A stretch of 64,000 nt of DNA, taken from Albidovulum marisflavi (lineage in GTDB: Bacteria > Pseudomonadota > Alphaproteobacteria > Rhodobacterales > Rhodobacteraceae). Shown one piece after another: positions 24,691 to 33,743 of this stretch. Every line of letters begins with the position of its first letter. Position 1 is the stretch's first letter. The notes beneath the pieces are model-generated. The model was not told where the DNA came from. It saw nothing but the letters and a program-made list of their open reading frames with translations, and ran no database searches. The position numbers and the translations under genes were made by a program. Location: the NCBI RefSeq assembly GCF_025751435.1, contig NZ_JAOWKY010000001.1:852001-916000 (forward strand). The letters are read 5' to 3'.

Positions 24691-25962
24691 ATGTCGCAGG
24701 GTTCCGACCTCATCCTTTCGCGGATGATGGAGCTTCATCCCAAGATCATCGACCTGACGCTCGATCGGGTCTGGCGGCTTCTCGATGCGCTCGGCCATCC
24801 CGAACGCAAGCTGCCCCCGGTGATCCACATCGCGGGCACCAATGGCAAGGGTTCGACCCAGGCGATGATCCGCGCCGGGCTTGAGGCGATGGGGGGACGG
24901 GTGCACGCCTATACCTCTCCGCATCTCGCCCGGTTCCACGAACGCATCCGCCTGGCGGGCGAGCTGATCTCCGAAGACCACCTGACCGAAATCCTGGAAG
25001 AATGTGAAACCGCGAACGGCGGGATTCCGATCACCTATTTCGAGATCACGACTTGCGCCGCGATCCTGGCCTTTGCGCGCACGCCCGCCGACTGGACGCT
25101 GCTTGAGGTCGGTCTTGGCGGCCGGCTGGATGCCACGAACGTGGTGGACGAACCCCGGCTCACGATCATCACGCCGGTGTCGATCGATCACCAGCAGTAT
25201 CTTGGCGACACCCTGCCCGAGATCGCAGGCGAAAAGGCGGGTATCCTGAAGCGCGGCATTCCCTGCGTGGTCGGACCGCAGGAGGACGCGGGGCTTGAGG
25301 TGATCGAGGCGAAGGCCGCCCGTCTTGGCTGTCCGCTCATTGTCCACGGCCAGCACTGGAACGTCTGGGAAGAGCGCGGGCGGCTGATCTTCCAGGACGA
25401 GAACGGCCTGCTGGACCTGCCCTTGCCGAACCTTCCGGGACCGCACCAGATCGACAATGCCGGCGCCGCGCTGGCCGCGCTTCGGCATCTGGGAGCCGAT
25501 GAGGCAGCCTGCGAGGCAGCGGTGACCCAGGCTTACTGGCCCGCGCGGATGCAGCGTCTGGCCTACGGTCCCCTGGTCGAGGCCGCGGGTTCCAGCGAGC
25601 TTTGGCTAGACGGCGGCCACAACCCGGCCGGCGGTCAGGCGGTGGCGGCGACGCTGTCCCGGTTGCCGGCAAAACCCACGCACCTGATCCTTGGCATGCT
25701 GAACACCAAGGATATCGCGGGCTATCTTCGCCCCGTCGCGGCACAGGCGAAATCACTGACGGCGGTGTCGATCCCAGGCGAGGCGAACACGCTTTCGGCC
25801 GAGGATACCCAGGCCGCCGCCGCCAGAGCGGGCATCTTGGCAGGCACCGCCGAGAGCGTCCTTGCGGCGGTGCGGACCATCGCCGCCGCGGATCCCGGCG
25901 CCCGCATCCTGATCTGCGGCTCGCTCTATCTTGCCGGCGGCGTGCTGAGAGAGAACGGCTAG
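24691..25962 (+). CDS. folC: Bifunctional folylpolyglutamate synthase / dihydrofolate synthase
   Basis: 423 residues. Adds glutamate to dihydropteroate and to folates in the cytoplasm. The Mur-ligase-type P-loop GTNGKGST is at about 49-56, followed by YTSPHLARFHERIR, FEITTCAAILAFA, EVGLGGRLDATNVV, SIDHQQYLGDTL, EKAGI and DGGHNPAG, all family landmarks. Length is normal. The accD-folC order is common in proteobacteria. Formyl-folate metabolism also feeds the formyltransferase domain of the NRPS, but that is coincidental linkage. Confidence 0.96.
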   Translation: MSQGSDLILSRMMELHPKIIDLTLDRVWRLLDALGHPERKLPPVIHIAGTNGKGSTQAMIRAGLEAMGGRVHAYTSPHLARFHERIRLAGELISEDHLTEILEECETANGGIPITYFEITTCAAILAFARTPADWTLLEVGLGGRLDATNVVDEPRLTIITPVSIDHQQYLGDTLPEIAGEKAGILKRGIPCVVGPQEDAGLEVIEAKAARLGCPLIVHGQHWNVWEERGRLIFQDENGLLDLPLPNLPGPHQIDNAGAALAALRHLGADEAACEAAVTQAYWPARMQRLAYGPLVEAAGSSELWLDGGHNPAGGQAVAATLSRLPAKPTHLILGMLNTKDIAGYLRPVAAQAKSLTAVSIPGEANTLSAEDTQAAAARAGILAGTAESVLAAVRTIAAADPGARILICGSLYLAGGVLRENG

Positions 25963-25990
25963 GCTGAACCGCGGGCGCAAGGCGGCCCCC

Positions 25991-26022
25991 TGCGCGGACC
26001 TGCCTGTGCGTCCGCGCACTTT
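25991..26022 (+). terminator. Candidate rho-independent terminator of folC
   Basis: Perfect 9-bp stem TGCGCGGAC (25991-25999) with GTCCGCGCA (26010-26018), a 10-base loop, then CTTT. It starts 28 bases after the folC stop and ends about 50 bases before the next gene. Confidence 0.55.
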
Positions 26023-26075
26023 CGTCAGCCCGCGCCACCGGTTATCCCTTGGTCCAGACCAACGGAGTGACCGAC

Positions 26076-27098
26076 ATGACCCTTGAACTGGCCCTCGACA
26101 CTTTCGGCGATGTGACGCTGGGCCCTGACGGGGCGCTGAAACCGCAGGATCAGGTCATCCGCGACGTGATCGAAGAGGCGGTTCTGGCTGATCAGGTCGG
26201 GGTCGACTTCTTCGGTCTGGGCGAACACCATCGCGACGATTTCGCCATCTCGGCGCCCGAGGTCGTGCTGGGCGCGATCGCAGCGCGCACGAGCCGGATC
26301 AAGCTTGGCAGCGCGGTGACGGTTCTGTCCTCGGACGATCCGATCCGCGTGTTCCAGCGGTTCTCGACGCTTCAGGCAGTGTCGCAGGGCCGGGCCGAGG
26401 TGATTCTGGGCCGCGGCTCCTTCACCGAAAGCTTCCCGCTTTTCGGACTGGACCTTGCGGATTACGAAACGCTGTTCAACGAAAAGCTGGACCTTTTCGC
26501 GCGGCTGCTGCGCAGCTCCAAGGTGACCTGGTCGGGCACCACGCGCGCGCCGCTCAGGTCGCACCCCGTCCATCCCCAACCGGCGCAGCCCCTGCGTGCC
26601 TGGATCGGGGTGGGTGGCACCCCGGAGTCGGTGATGCGCGCCGTCCACTACGACATGCCGATGATGCTCGCGATCATCGGCGGATCGCCGCAGCGCTTCC
26701 GTCCTTATTTCGAACTTTACCGCAGCGCGCTGGCCGAGGCGGGGCGCCCGCCGCTGCCGGTCGGCGTCCATTCGCCCGGCTTCGTGGCCCAGACCGATCA
26801 GGCCGCGCGTGAAGGCATCTGGCCGGGCTACAAGGCGCTGCACGACCGCATCGGGCGCGAACGCGGCTGGCCCCCCACGACGCGCGACCAGTTCGAACGC
26901 GAAATCGCCCACGGATCGCTTTATGTCGGCGCGCCCGAAACCGTGGCGCGAAAGATTGCTGCGACGGTCCGTGCCCTTGGGCTTGAAAGGTTCGAGATGA
27001 AATATTCCTCGGGCCCGATCCCGCATGACCTGCTGATGAAGTCGGTCGAGCTTTACGGCGCGCAGGTCGCGCCCCTGGTGCGGGACATGATTAGCTGA
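26076..27098 (+). CDS. LLM-class flavin-dependent oxidoreductase (Atu2307/SP_0267-like)
   Basis: 340 residues of luciferase-like TIM barrel. Landmarks: LALDTFGD at the N-terminus, an EAVLADQVGVDFFGLGEHH core with the usual GEHH, RIKLGSAVTVLSSDDP, GRAEVILGRGSFTESF and APETVARKI. It is probably a reduced-FMN-dependent monooxygenase or oxidoreductase; substrate unknown. The ATG at 26076 follows GGAG and is preferred over an in-frame start at 26049. Its 3' end overlaps the bestrophin gene's 3' end by 8 bases on the opposite strand. It is separate from the luciferase-like domain inside the NRPS and belongs to a different subfamily. Confidence 0.88.
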   Translation: MTLELALDTFGDVTLGPDGALKPQDQVIRDVIEEAVLADQVGVDFFGLGEHHRDDFAISAPEVVLGAIAARTSRIKLGSAVTVLSSDDPIRVFQRFSTLQAVSQGRAEVILGRGSFTESFPLFGLDLADYETLFNEKLDLFARLLRSSKVTWSGTTRAPLRSHPVHPQPAQPLRAWIGVGGTPESVMRAVHYDMPMMLAIIGGSPQRFRPYFELYRSALAEAGRPPLPVGVHSPGFVAQTDQAAREGIWPGYKALHDRIGRERGWPPTTRDQFEREIAHGSLYVGAPETVARKIAATVRALGLERFEMKYSSGPIPHDLLMKSVELYGAQVAPLVRDMIS

Positions 27099-27990
27099 GG
27101 ACGCCGTCGACCGGCCGCATCGGTTCCGCTGCGGCTTCGCCAAGCGCCTCGGCCACGGAAATTTCGATCACCCGGCACATGGCGTCCAGCGGCAGGCCGT
27201 TCACGACGTCGCGGAACGGGTGCTCCAGTTCATCCGTCACGGCGGAAAGGCCGAAGAAGACATAGGCGACGATGGCCGAAACGACCGGCGCGAACCAGCC
27301 CGCCGTTTCGATCAGCGCAAAGGGCAGCAGCGTGCAGTACAGATAGCTCGTCCTCAGCACCAGAAGCGAGTAGACGAAGGGCAGGGGCGATCCGGCGATC
27401 CGTTCGCATCCCGCCTGCGCCAGCGTCAGCGAGGCCAGCCGTTCGGCCAACGTCCTGCGGCCCATATCCGAAAGCCGCCCGGCCGCCGCTTCGGCTTCCA
27501 GCACAAGCATCAGCTCGCGCAAGGCAGCGTCGGGCGGATTGCGCCGCGCGGCATAGTCGCCGGCAGCGGGATCGGTGCGCCGTGCCTCGGCCACCGTGTC
27601 GCTCTGGCGTAGCCAGCCGCGGTGCAGATGCGCGAAGGCGACGGTTGTCTTCAGAATCTTCGCGCGGGCCGGGCCTTCACCAAGGAACAACAGCAGTTCC
27701 CGCCCGAGGCTGCGGACGTCGGCGATCATGCCGCCCCAAAGCTTGCGCGCCTCCCACCAGCGGTCATAGGCCGCGTTGTTGCGAAACCCCAGGAACAGCG
27801 ACAGCGCGACACCGAAGATGCCCATCGCCGCGATCGAGACATGCGGCAGCGGATAGAGCGACCGGTCGATGCCGAGGACAGCCGCCGTGTAGAGCGCGAA
27901 GAACAGCATCCTGGGTGCGATCTGGATGATGATCGACCCCTTGATCGCGAAAAGAAGCTGCGGAAGGCTTGGTGCGTCGCGGACGATCAT
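27091..27990 (-). CDS. Bestrophin-family (UPF0187) membrane protein
   Basis: 299 residues. Four hydrophobic segments in two pairs: about 15-75 (IIIQIAPRMLFFALYTAAVLG and MGIFGVALSLFLGF) and about 205-255 (TLLPFALIETAGWF...VAYVFFGL). FLGFRNNAAYDRWWEARKLWG and a late LSAVTDELEHPFRD with the acidic calcium-clasp-like region are typical of bacterial bestrophin homologues. It likely forms an ion channel in the inner membrane. The start is the ATG at 27990; the open frame runs further upstream but that part is Arg-rich and non-homologous. Confidence 0.92.
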   Translation of the reverse strand: MIVRDAPSLPQLLFAIKGSIIIQIAPRMLFFALYTAAVLGIDRSLYPLPHVSIAAMGIFGVALSLFLGFRNNAAYDRWWEARKLWGGMIADVRSLGRELLLFLGEGPARAKILKTTVAFAHLHRGWLRQSDTVAEARRTDPAAGDYAARRNPPDAALRELMLVLEAEAAAGRLSDMGRRTLAERLASLTLAQAGCERIAGSPLPFVYSLLVLRTSYLYCTLLPFALIETAGWFAPVVSAIVAYVFFGLSAVTDELEHPFRDVVNGLPLDAMCRVIEISVAEALGEAAAEPMRPVDGVLS

Positions 27991-28130
27991 CTGGGCGGTC
28001 CCTGGTTGCGGTCGCCCTTGTTCTGCGCCCTTCTGGGCGGCGGCACGCGATGAAAGGCGACGGTTGGCGCGCCTTTTGCGCGCGGCGCCCCCGGTCGGAG
28101 TGGGCGGACTGGTGCCACAGGATCGCGGCC

Positions 28131-29216
28131 CTACGCTGTGCCCCAGTCGGCGGCCTGCATTTCGCGCAGGCGGCTGGCCGTGCGCTCGAACTCGAACGAG
28201 CCTTCGCCCTCCATGTAAAGCCTTTCGGGCACGTCCGCGGCCGAACACACAAGGCGTGTCCTTGATTCGTAGAGCGCGTCGATCAGGGTCACGAAACGCT
28301 TGGCCTGATTGTAGTTTTCCGAGGAGAGCCGCGGGATGTCCTCAAGGATCAGGACCCTGACCGCGTCCGCGATCGCCAGGTAGTCGGCGGGGCCCAGCGG
28401 TCGACCGCAGAGATCCCAGAAGGACGCCCGCGCGACGCCCGCGTGATAATCCTGGATCACGACCTCCCGCCCCTTGACGATCAGCCGAAGCTCGGCGTCG
28501 GCGCCGCCGCCGGTCAGTTCTGACCATATCTGTTCAAGCGCCGCCTTCGCATCCCGGTCGGCGGGTGCGAAATAAACCTTCGCACCTTCAAGCCGGTGCT
28601 GGCGGTAATCGGTTTCGCTTTCGATCTCGCGCACCTCCATCCGCTCTTTCAGAAGCTGGATGAAGGGCAGGAAAAGCGGGCGGTTCAGGCCGTCCTTGTA
28701 AAGATCGTCCGGCGTACGGTTCGATGTCGTCACGACCGTCACGCCGCGGTCGAACAGCATCTGGAAGAGCCGCCCCACGATCATCGCGTCCGCGATGTCC
28801 GTGATCTGCATCTCGTCGAACGACAGCAGCTTGAGCTTGCCTGCAATCTCATCGGCCACCGGGCGGATGGCGTCGTCCACACCGGTCTTGCGCGCGGCGT
28901 GGAGCGCGGTCTGAACCTCTTGCATGAAGGCGTGGAAATGGACCCTGCGCTTGGCTTCGATCGCGACATGCGAATGGAAAAGATCCATCAGCATCGACTT
29001 GCCGCGCCCGACCCCGCCCCACAGGTAAAGCCCGCGCACCGCCTCGGGCGCCTTGCCGAACAGGCCGCCAAGAAGTCCCTTCTTTCGTGTCGGGGTCGCT
29101 TCCAGCGCGGCGCGGATGCGTTCAAGTTCCGGCATGAGCGCACGCTGAGCCGCATCCTGACGCAGCGCGCCCTCATGCGTCATCCGGTCGTAGATCTGGG
29201 TCAGCGTTTCGCGCAT
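28131..29216 (-). CDS. zapE: Cell division protein ZapE / AFG1-like ATPase
   Basis: 361 residues. Walker A in LYLWGGVGRGKSMLMD (Gly67-Ser74), a HFHAFMQEVQ box, and Walker B LLSFDEMQITD, then the arginine-rich sensor region with TSNRTPDDLYKDGLNR and the late SSENYNQAKRFVTLIDALYE segment. Members are AAA-like ATPases that act on the Z-ring or, as AFG1 in mitochondria, in membrane protein quality control. ATG 29216 is chosen because the extension upstream to 29411 has no family similarity. It is divergent from the MFS gene. Confidence 0.94.
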   Translation of the reverse strand: MRETLTQIYDRMTHEGALRQDAAQRALMPELERIRAALEATPTRKKGLLGGLFGKAPEAVRGLYLWGGVGRGKSMLMDLFHSHVAIEAKRRVHFHAFMQEVQTALHAARKTGVDDAIRPVADEIAGKLKLLSFDEMQITDIADAMIVGRLFQMLFDRGVTVVTTSNRTPDDLYKDGLNRPLFLPFIQLLKERMEVREIESETDYRQHRLEGAKVYFAPADRDAKAALEQIWSELTGGGADAELRLIVKGREVVIQDYHAGVARASFWDLCGRPLGPADYLAIADAVRVLILEDIPRLSSENYNQAKRFVTLIDALYESRTRLVCSAADVPERLYMEGEGSFEFERTASRLREMQAADWGTA

Positions 29217-29395
29217 GCCTTCCGATAACCCGCGCTGGGCCAAGTGAAAAGGGGCGACGGCCGCATCTTGTCGGCAAGCGCGCGTGCGTGCCCGAGGCAA
29301 CGCATTCCAAGTCTGAATTGTTTGCATCACAATTGAAAATTTGACCATTCCGCCAACGCGGGACAGTGTCGCGCCGCTTGAACGCTGGAGATCGC

Positions 29396-30634
29396 ATGCA
29401 CGCCCGCGCACCCCTTGTCACCCCGGTCCTGATCGCCGGGTGCATCATCATCATGATCGGCTTCTCGATCCGCGCCAGCTTCGGCGTGTTCCAGATCCCC
29501 ATCGCGTCCGAATTCGGATGGATGCGCGCCGATTTCTCGCTTGCGATCGCGGTCCAGAACCTTGCCTGGGGCATCGGCCAGCCGCTGTTCGGCGCGGTCG
29601 CCGAACGCTTCGGCGACCGCCGCGCGATCGTGTTGGGCGCGCTGTGCTACGCGGCCGGGCTGGTCCTGTCTTCCTACGCGGTGACGCCGGGCCAGCACCA
29701 GATGCTTGAGATCCTGGTCGGCTTCGGCATCGCGGGCACCGGGTTTGGCGTGATCCTGGCCGTGGTGGGCCGCGCGGCCCATCCCGAAAACCGCTCGATC
29801 GCGCTTGGCATCGCCACGGCGGCTGGATCCGCGGGCCAGGTTTTCGGCGCGCCGGTGGCAGAGCTGCTTCTGGGGCACTTTCCCTGGCAGACGGTTTTCC
29901 TGATCTTTGCAGGTGCGGTTCTGGCCAGCCTGTTCGCATTGCCGATGATGCGCGCCCCGCAACCGGCAAGCCGGGCGGAGCTTGAGGAAAGCATGGGCGA
30001 GGTCCTTTCGAGGGCCTTCCGAGATCCGTCCTATTCGATGATCTTCCTCGGCTTCTTTTCCTGTGGCTATCAGTTAGCCTTCGTCACCGCGCATTTCCCC
30101 GCGATGGTGACCGAGATGTGCGGCGCGATCGCCCCGAACGGCGTGCTTGCCGGACTGGGCATCACCACGACCTCGGCGTTGGGGGCGATCGCCATATCGG
30201 TGATCGGGATGGCGAACATCGTGGGCACGATCACGGCTGGGTGGCTGGGCAAGCGTTACAGCAAGAAGAACCTTCTGGCCGGGATCTACCTTGCGCGCAC
30301 CGTTGTCGCCGCGGGCTTCATCTCGCTTCCGATCACGCCGGCGACCGTGCTGATATTCTCGGTCCTCATGGGGGCGCTCTGGCTTGCGACTGTGCCGCTG
30401 ACCTCGGGCCTGGTCGCGCATCTTTACGGGCTGCGCTACATGGGCACGCTTTACGGGATCGTGTTCCTGAGCCACCAGTTGGGCGGGTTCCTTGGCGTCT
30501 GGCTCGGCGGGCGCATGTACGACGTCTATGGCTCTTACACCGCGGTGTGGTGGATCGGGGTGGGCGTCGGGGCGTTTTCGGCGCTGGTCCACCTGCCGAT
30601 CCGGGAAAGGTTACCGTCGGCCCAACCCGCCTGA
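29396..30634 (+). CDS. Major facilitator superfamily transporter
   Basis: About 412 residues and 12 predicted membrane segments, beginning at residue 8 (VLIAGCIIIMIGFSIRASFG). The inter-helix motif RFGDRRA and a central loop around residue 200 (AELEESMGEVLSRAF) fit the MFS layout, and the sequence resembles monocarboxylate/oxalate-type carriers of the OFA/MCT kind. ATG 29396 has CTGGAG six bases upstream; a start at 29366 is possible. No neighbouring gene indicates a substrate. Confidence 0.9.
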   Translation: MHARAPLVTPVLIAGCIIIMIGFSIRASFGVFQIPIASEFGWMRADFSLAIAVQNLAWGIGQPLFGAVAERFGDRRAIVLGALCYAAGLVLSSYAVTPGQHQMLEILVGFGIAGTGFGVILAVVGRAAHPENRSIALGIATAAGSAGQVFGAPVAELLLGHFPWQTVFLIFAGAVLASLFALPMMRAPQPASRAELEESMGEVLSRAFRDPSYSMIFLGFFSCGYQLAFVTAHFPAMVTEMCGAIAPNGVLAGLGITTTSALGAIAISVIGMANIVGTITAGWLGKRYSKKNLLAGIYLARTVVAAGFISLPITPATVLIFSVLMGALWLATVPLTSGLVAHLYGLRYMGTLYGIVFLSHQLGGFLGVWLGGRMYDVYGSYTAVWWIGVGVGAFSALVHLPIRERLPSAQPA

Positions 30635-30637
30635 GGC

Positions 30638-30658
30638 GCCGGGGCAACCTGCCCCGGC
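30638..30658. terminator. Hairpin in convergent gap (MFS / OCD genes)
   Basis: GCCGGGGCA (30638-30646) and TGCCCCGGC (30650-30658) pair perfectly around a 3-base loop, in the 37-base gap between two converging stops. Likely works in both directions. No T-run. Confidence 0.55.
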
Positions 30659-30671
30659 CACGGCCAGGCCG

Positions 30672-31586
30672 TCAGGCGCCCTTGCAGGCATCCAGAATGT
30701 AGCGCGCCGTCATCAGGTCCAGATGGGCGCCGCCGCCATTCTTGCAAAGCGTGATCTCGTCATCGGACCTGCGCTCGAAGGCGCCCGAGGCCAAGTCGTA
30801 GAAATCGCCAAGGATATCCGCTTCGGTCAGCGCACCGGACGCGATCGGGTCCATGATCTCGCCGATGTGGTGGATGGTCGTCGCGCGCGAATCGACGAAG
30901 ACGCGGGCGCGGCGCATCACCTCGTCGTCGCATTCGCGCATGTCCTTGCGGTAGGCGCCGATCAGGTCGAGATGCGTGCCGGGCTTCAGCCATTCGCCCC
31001 GTATCAGCGGCGCGGTGGCCATTGTCGCGGTGGCGATCACGTCCGCCTTGCGCACGGCGGTTTCAAGGTCGGTCTCGGCCGTGGCGCCGGTTTCCTCGGC
31101 GAGGGCGCGTGCCGTTTCCGCCCAGCGGGTCCAGACATGGAACCGGGCGTTGGGGAACACCGCCGAATAGGCGTCGACCATGGACCGGGCGACGGTGCCG
31201 GCACCGACCAGCAGGAAACTTTCGGCATCCTTGCGCGCCAGGTGGCGCGCAGCAAGCAGGCTGTCCGCCGCCGTCTTCCACTTCGTCACCAGAGCGAAGT
31301 CGATATAGGCCTCGGGGATGCCCTTGACGTCCTCGAACAATGCCACCGCACCGTGAAGGTTCGGCACCCCGTATTGCCCGTTGCCCGGAAAGATCGTCGC
31401 CGCCTTCACCGCCAGCCCCATGCCGTCGATCCAGGCGGAGCGGGTCAAAAGCGTGTCGGGCCCGCGGCGCAGGAAGGTGTCACCCACCTCGGCGCGGGGC
31501 AGGCTGTGTCCGGCCTCCAGCGCCTTGGTCAACGCGACCCAGTCAAGCTTGGCCTCGGCTTCCGGGCCGATGATGTCGATCGTCAT
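30672..31586 (-). CDS. Ornithine cyclodeaminase / mu-crystallin family NAD(P)-dependent enzyme
   Basis: 304 residues. A dinucleotide-binding LLVGAGTVARSMVDAY sits mid-protein, with AVKAATIFPGN and the later LDLIGAYRKDMRECDDE, which are family landmarks. Members reduce or oxidise imino acids (ornithine cyclodeaminase, alanine dehydrogenase, ketimine reductase). GAY in place of the more usual GA/SN motif leaves substrate open. Its ATG overlaps the stop of the HAD hydrolase upstream (ATGA), so they are co-translated. Confidence 0.88.
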   Translation of the reverse strand: MTIDIIGPEAEAKLDWVALTKALEAGHSLPRAEVGDTFLRRGPDTLLTRSAWIDGMGLAVKAATIFPGNGQYGVPNLHGAVALFEDVKGIPEAYIDFALVTKWKTAADSLLAARHLARKDAESFLLVGAGTVARSMVDAYSAVFPNARFHVWTRWAETARALAEETGATAETDLETAVRKADVIATATMATAPLIRGEWLKPGTHLDLIGAYRKDMRECDDEVMRRARVFVDSRATTIHHIGEIMDPIASGALTEADILGDFYDLASGAFERRSDDEITLCKNGGGAHLDLMTARYILDACKGA

Positions 31587-32206
31587 TGCGCAATGTCCTC
31601 CGGTTTCAGCAATCCCTCCGCCAGCAGCCGTGCAGCCCAGCCTTCGGGCCCGTCGAAACGGTGCACCTTCCAACCGCGGAGCGCGGCGGCGGCGATGTTG
31701 TCGTGCCGGTCGTCGGTGAACAGCAGCCGCTCCGGCGCGATGCCGCTGTCCTCCTCGACCATCTCATAGATCCGCGGTTCGGGTTTGATCACGCCCATGT
31801 GGCCCGAGACATAGGCTCGGTCGAATTCGGACAGGAAATCGTACCGCGTCTTGGCTTGGGCAAAGCTGCCGATCCCGAAGTTGGTCAGCGCAAAGACGGG
31901 CACGCCCCGCGCGCGAAGCCGTCGCAGCATCGTGACCGAATGGGGAATCTCCGGGGACGCCATTTCGATCCAGCTGTCGTGCCAGTGGCGGATCGGACCG
32001 CGCCAGCGGGGGTGCCGCTCGGCCCAGGCATAGACCGTGTCCCGGAAATCCGCGCCCCTGTCGATCTGGTCGTTCATGCCGTGCAGGTCGATCTCGGCGA
32101 ACATCGCCTTCCGATCCTCGCGTGGCATGATCGTGTCGTAGAAGCGTTCCGGCTGCCATTCGATCAGCACGTTGCCGATGTCGAAAATCACCGCCTCGAT
32201 CGTCAT
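31583..32206 (-). CDS. HAD-superfamily hydrolase (subfamily IA, YihX-like)
   Basis: 207 residues. Motif I is FDIGNVLIEW, with the nucleophile Asp but Gly in place of the second Asp as in YihX-type enzymes; motif II ALTNFG; motif III Lys in GVIKPEPRIY; motif IV LFTDDRHDN. Likely a small-molecule phosphatase or dehalogenase-like enzyme of the cytoplasm. It is coupled to the OCD-family gene by a 4-base overlap, hinting at shared metabolism, but no substrate can be named. Confidence 0.9.
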   Translation of the reverse strand: MTIEAVIFDIGNVLIEWQPERFYDTIMPREDRKAMFAEIDLHGMNDQIDRGADFRDTVYAWAERHPRWRGPIRHWHDSWIEMASPEIPHSVTMLRRLRARGVPVFALTNFGIGSFAQAKTRYDFLSEFDRAYVSGHMGVIKPEPRIYEMVEEDSGIAPERLLFTDDRHDNIAAAALRGWKVHRFDGPEGWAARLLAEGLLKPEDIAQ

Positions 32207-32263
32207 GGCGCCTCCCTGCTCGAGCGCGATCTGATCACAGGGGACGGCGGGATGAAACCCCGC

Positions 32264-33241
32264 TTAGCGGCGGTAGCGCGGAGTTTCGGGAATCTTTTGC
32301 CGGCGGGCCCGAGCCTCACGCCAGACCAGCGTCAGGCCTGAAACGATGATCAGCAGGATGCCCATAAGCGCTATGGCATCCGGCCAGTCGCCAAAGACGA
32401 CGACTCCCCAGACGACGGCCAGCGGCATGGCGGCGTATTCGAACGGCGCGACGACCGCGGCCTCGGCCACGCGGTAGGCCTGGCTGATGAAGAACCCCCC
32501 GAAAGCCGAGGTGGCGCCCACGGTGGCAAGAACCAGCCAGTCCGATCCGGACGGCACGGACCACGCGCGCAGGAAGAAATCAAGCGAGGGATCCCCGGTC
32601 CCGGCGAAACGGCCGTCCCCTATCGCAAGCCCCGTCAGCGAGGAAACCAGGATGAAAGTCAGCTGGATGTAGAAAGACATCGAAAGCGCGCTTTCGGTCC
32701 GGCCGATGTAGCGGGTCAGCATGTGCAAGGTGGCATAGCCGAAGGCCGCGACCACCGGCAGGAGTGCCGCGGGCTGGAACACGGAAGTTCCCGGACGGAG
32801 CACGATCAGCACACCCACGAAGCCCATGGCCAGCGCGGCCCAACGTCTGGGTCCCACCCTTTCGCGCAGGAAGATGACGGAGAAGACCGTGATGATCAGT
32901 GGCGAGACAAAAAAGATCGCCACGCCGTCGGCCAGGGGAAGCGAGGCGAGCCCGAGAAAGAAGGTCATGTTCGCGAAGACAACGCAGGCGCCGCGCGCCA
33001 GGTGCATTCCCAGGCGCCGTGTCTTCAATGCCGTGAAGCCGCCGGAAAAGGGCAGCAGCACCGCGACCAGCACCGTGATGCCGATCAGCGACCGGACCAG
33101 GACCACCTCGTGCAGCGCGTAGCTGTCAGACAGGAACTTGATCGCCATGTCGTTGATGGAAAAGCAGAAGACCGCGCCAAGGGCGCTAAGCGCCCCAAGC
33201 AGTGACGGATTGTCTGAAAGAGGCGTCCGCATGGGTGGCAT
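32264..33241 (-). CDS. DMT-superfamily (EamA) transporter
   Basis: About 325 residues with ten hydrophobic segments in two EamA repeats (first with INDMAIKFLS and LVRSLIGITVLV, then LRERVGPRRWAALAMGFVGVLIVL ending repeat one, and the second ending at FGDWPDAIALMGILLIIVSG). Metabolite efflux or uptake across the inner membrane; substrate unknown. Start is ATG 33241 or 33232; neither has a clear ribosome site. It lies in the long minus-strand run between yaiI and the HAD gene. Confidence 0.88.
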   Translation of the reverse strand: MPPMRTPLSDNPSLLGALSALGAVFCFSINDMAIKFLSDSYALHEVVLVRSLIGITVLVAVLLPFSGGFTALKTRRLGMHLARGACVVFANMTFFLGLASLPLADGVAIFFVSPLIITVFSVIFLRERVGPRRWAALAMGFVGVLIVLRPGTSVFQPAALLPVVAAFGYATLHMLTRYIGRTESALSMSFYIQLTFILVSSLTGLAIGDGRFAGTGDPSLDFFLRAWSVPSGSDWLVLATVGATSAFGGFFISQAYRVAEAAVVAPFEYAAMPLAVVWGVVVFGDWPDAIALMGILLIIVSGLTLVWREARARRQKIPETPRYRR

Positions 33242-33296
33242 GAGACAGGGAACATCGCGCCGACGCAAGCGGCGCGTTCCCGAAATACGCCCGGTC

Positions 33297-33743
33297 CTAA
33301 CGCGCCGCCGCGCGCAGGAGCCTGTCCAGGGCAGAGGCGAACCGCGCCCGGTCCTGTTTCGAAAACGCCCGCCCGCCGCCCTGGCGGAACGGATCGGCCG
33401 AGCGCAGGTCGGCCATGAGGTCGCGTGTGGCCAGGACCACGCCGATGTTGCCCTCGTGCAGCGCCTCGCCGGTGTGCTTCAGGACCCTGGCCCCGGCGGC
33501 CACGCATTTCGCCGCCAGGGGAATGTCCCCGGTGATGACCACATCGCCCCCACCGGCCCGCTCGGCGATCCATTTGTCCGCCTCGTCCGGCCCTTCGGTA
33601 ACAAAGACAGTCTCGACCAGGGGGTTGGGGTAGGGGCGGATGCCGCCGTTGCAGACCATCTTCACCGGCACGCCCAGCCGTTCGGCGGCCCGGATGCATT
33701 CCTCCTTGACCGGGCAGGCGTCGGCGTCGACGTAGAGGGTCAT
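33297..33743 (-). CDS. YaiI/YqxD family protein (DUF188, PIN-like)
   Basis: 148 residues, standard length. N-terminal YVDADACPVKEE and the later DVVITGDIPLAAKCV, ARVLKHTGE and FSKQDRARFASALDRLL are signatures of this uncharacterised family, whose fold is related to PIN nucleases. The ATG overlaps the sthA stop by four bases, so it is translated with the transhydrogenase. Role unknown. Confidence 0.92.
   Translation of the reverse strand: MTLYVDADACPVKEECIRAAERLGVPVKMVCNGGIRPYPNPLVETVFVTEGPDEADKWIAERAGGGDVVITGDIPLAAKCVAAGARVLKHTGEALHEGNIGVVLATRDLMADLRSADPFRQGGGRAFSKQDRARFASALDRLLRAAAR

Noticed and set aside
26076-27098. Second luciferase-like protein as part of the PKS/NRPS pathway
   Set aside because: It belongs to a different subfamily (Atu2307-like), lies after accD and folC, and shows no coupling with the cluster.
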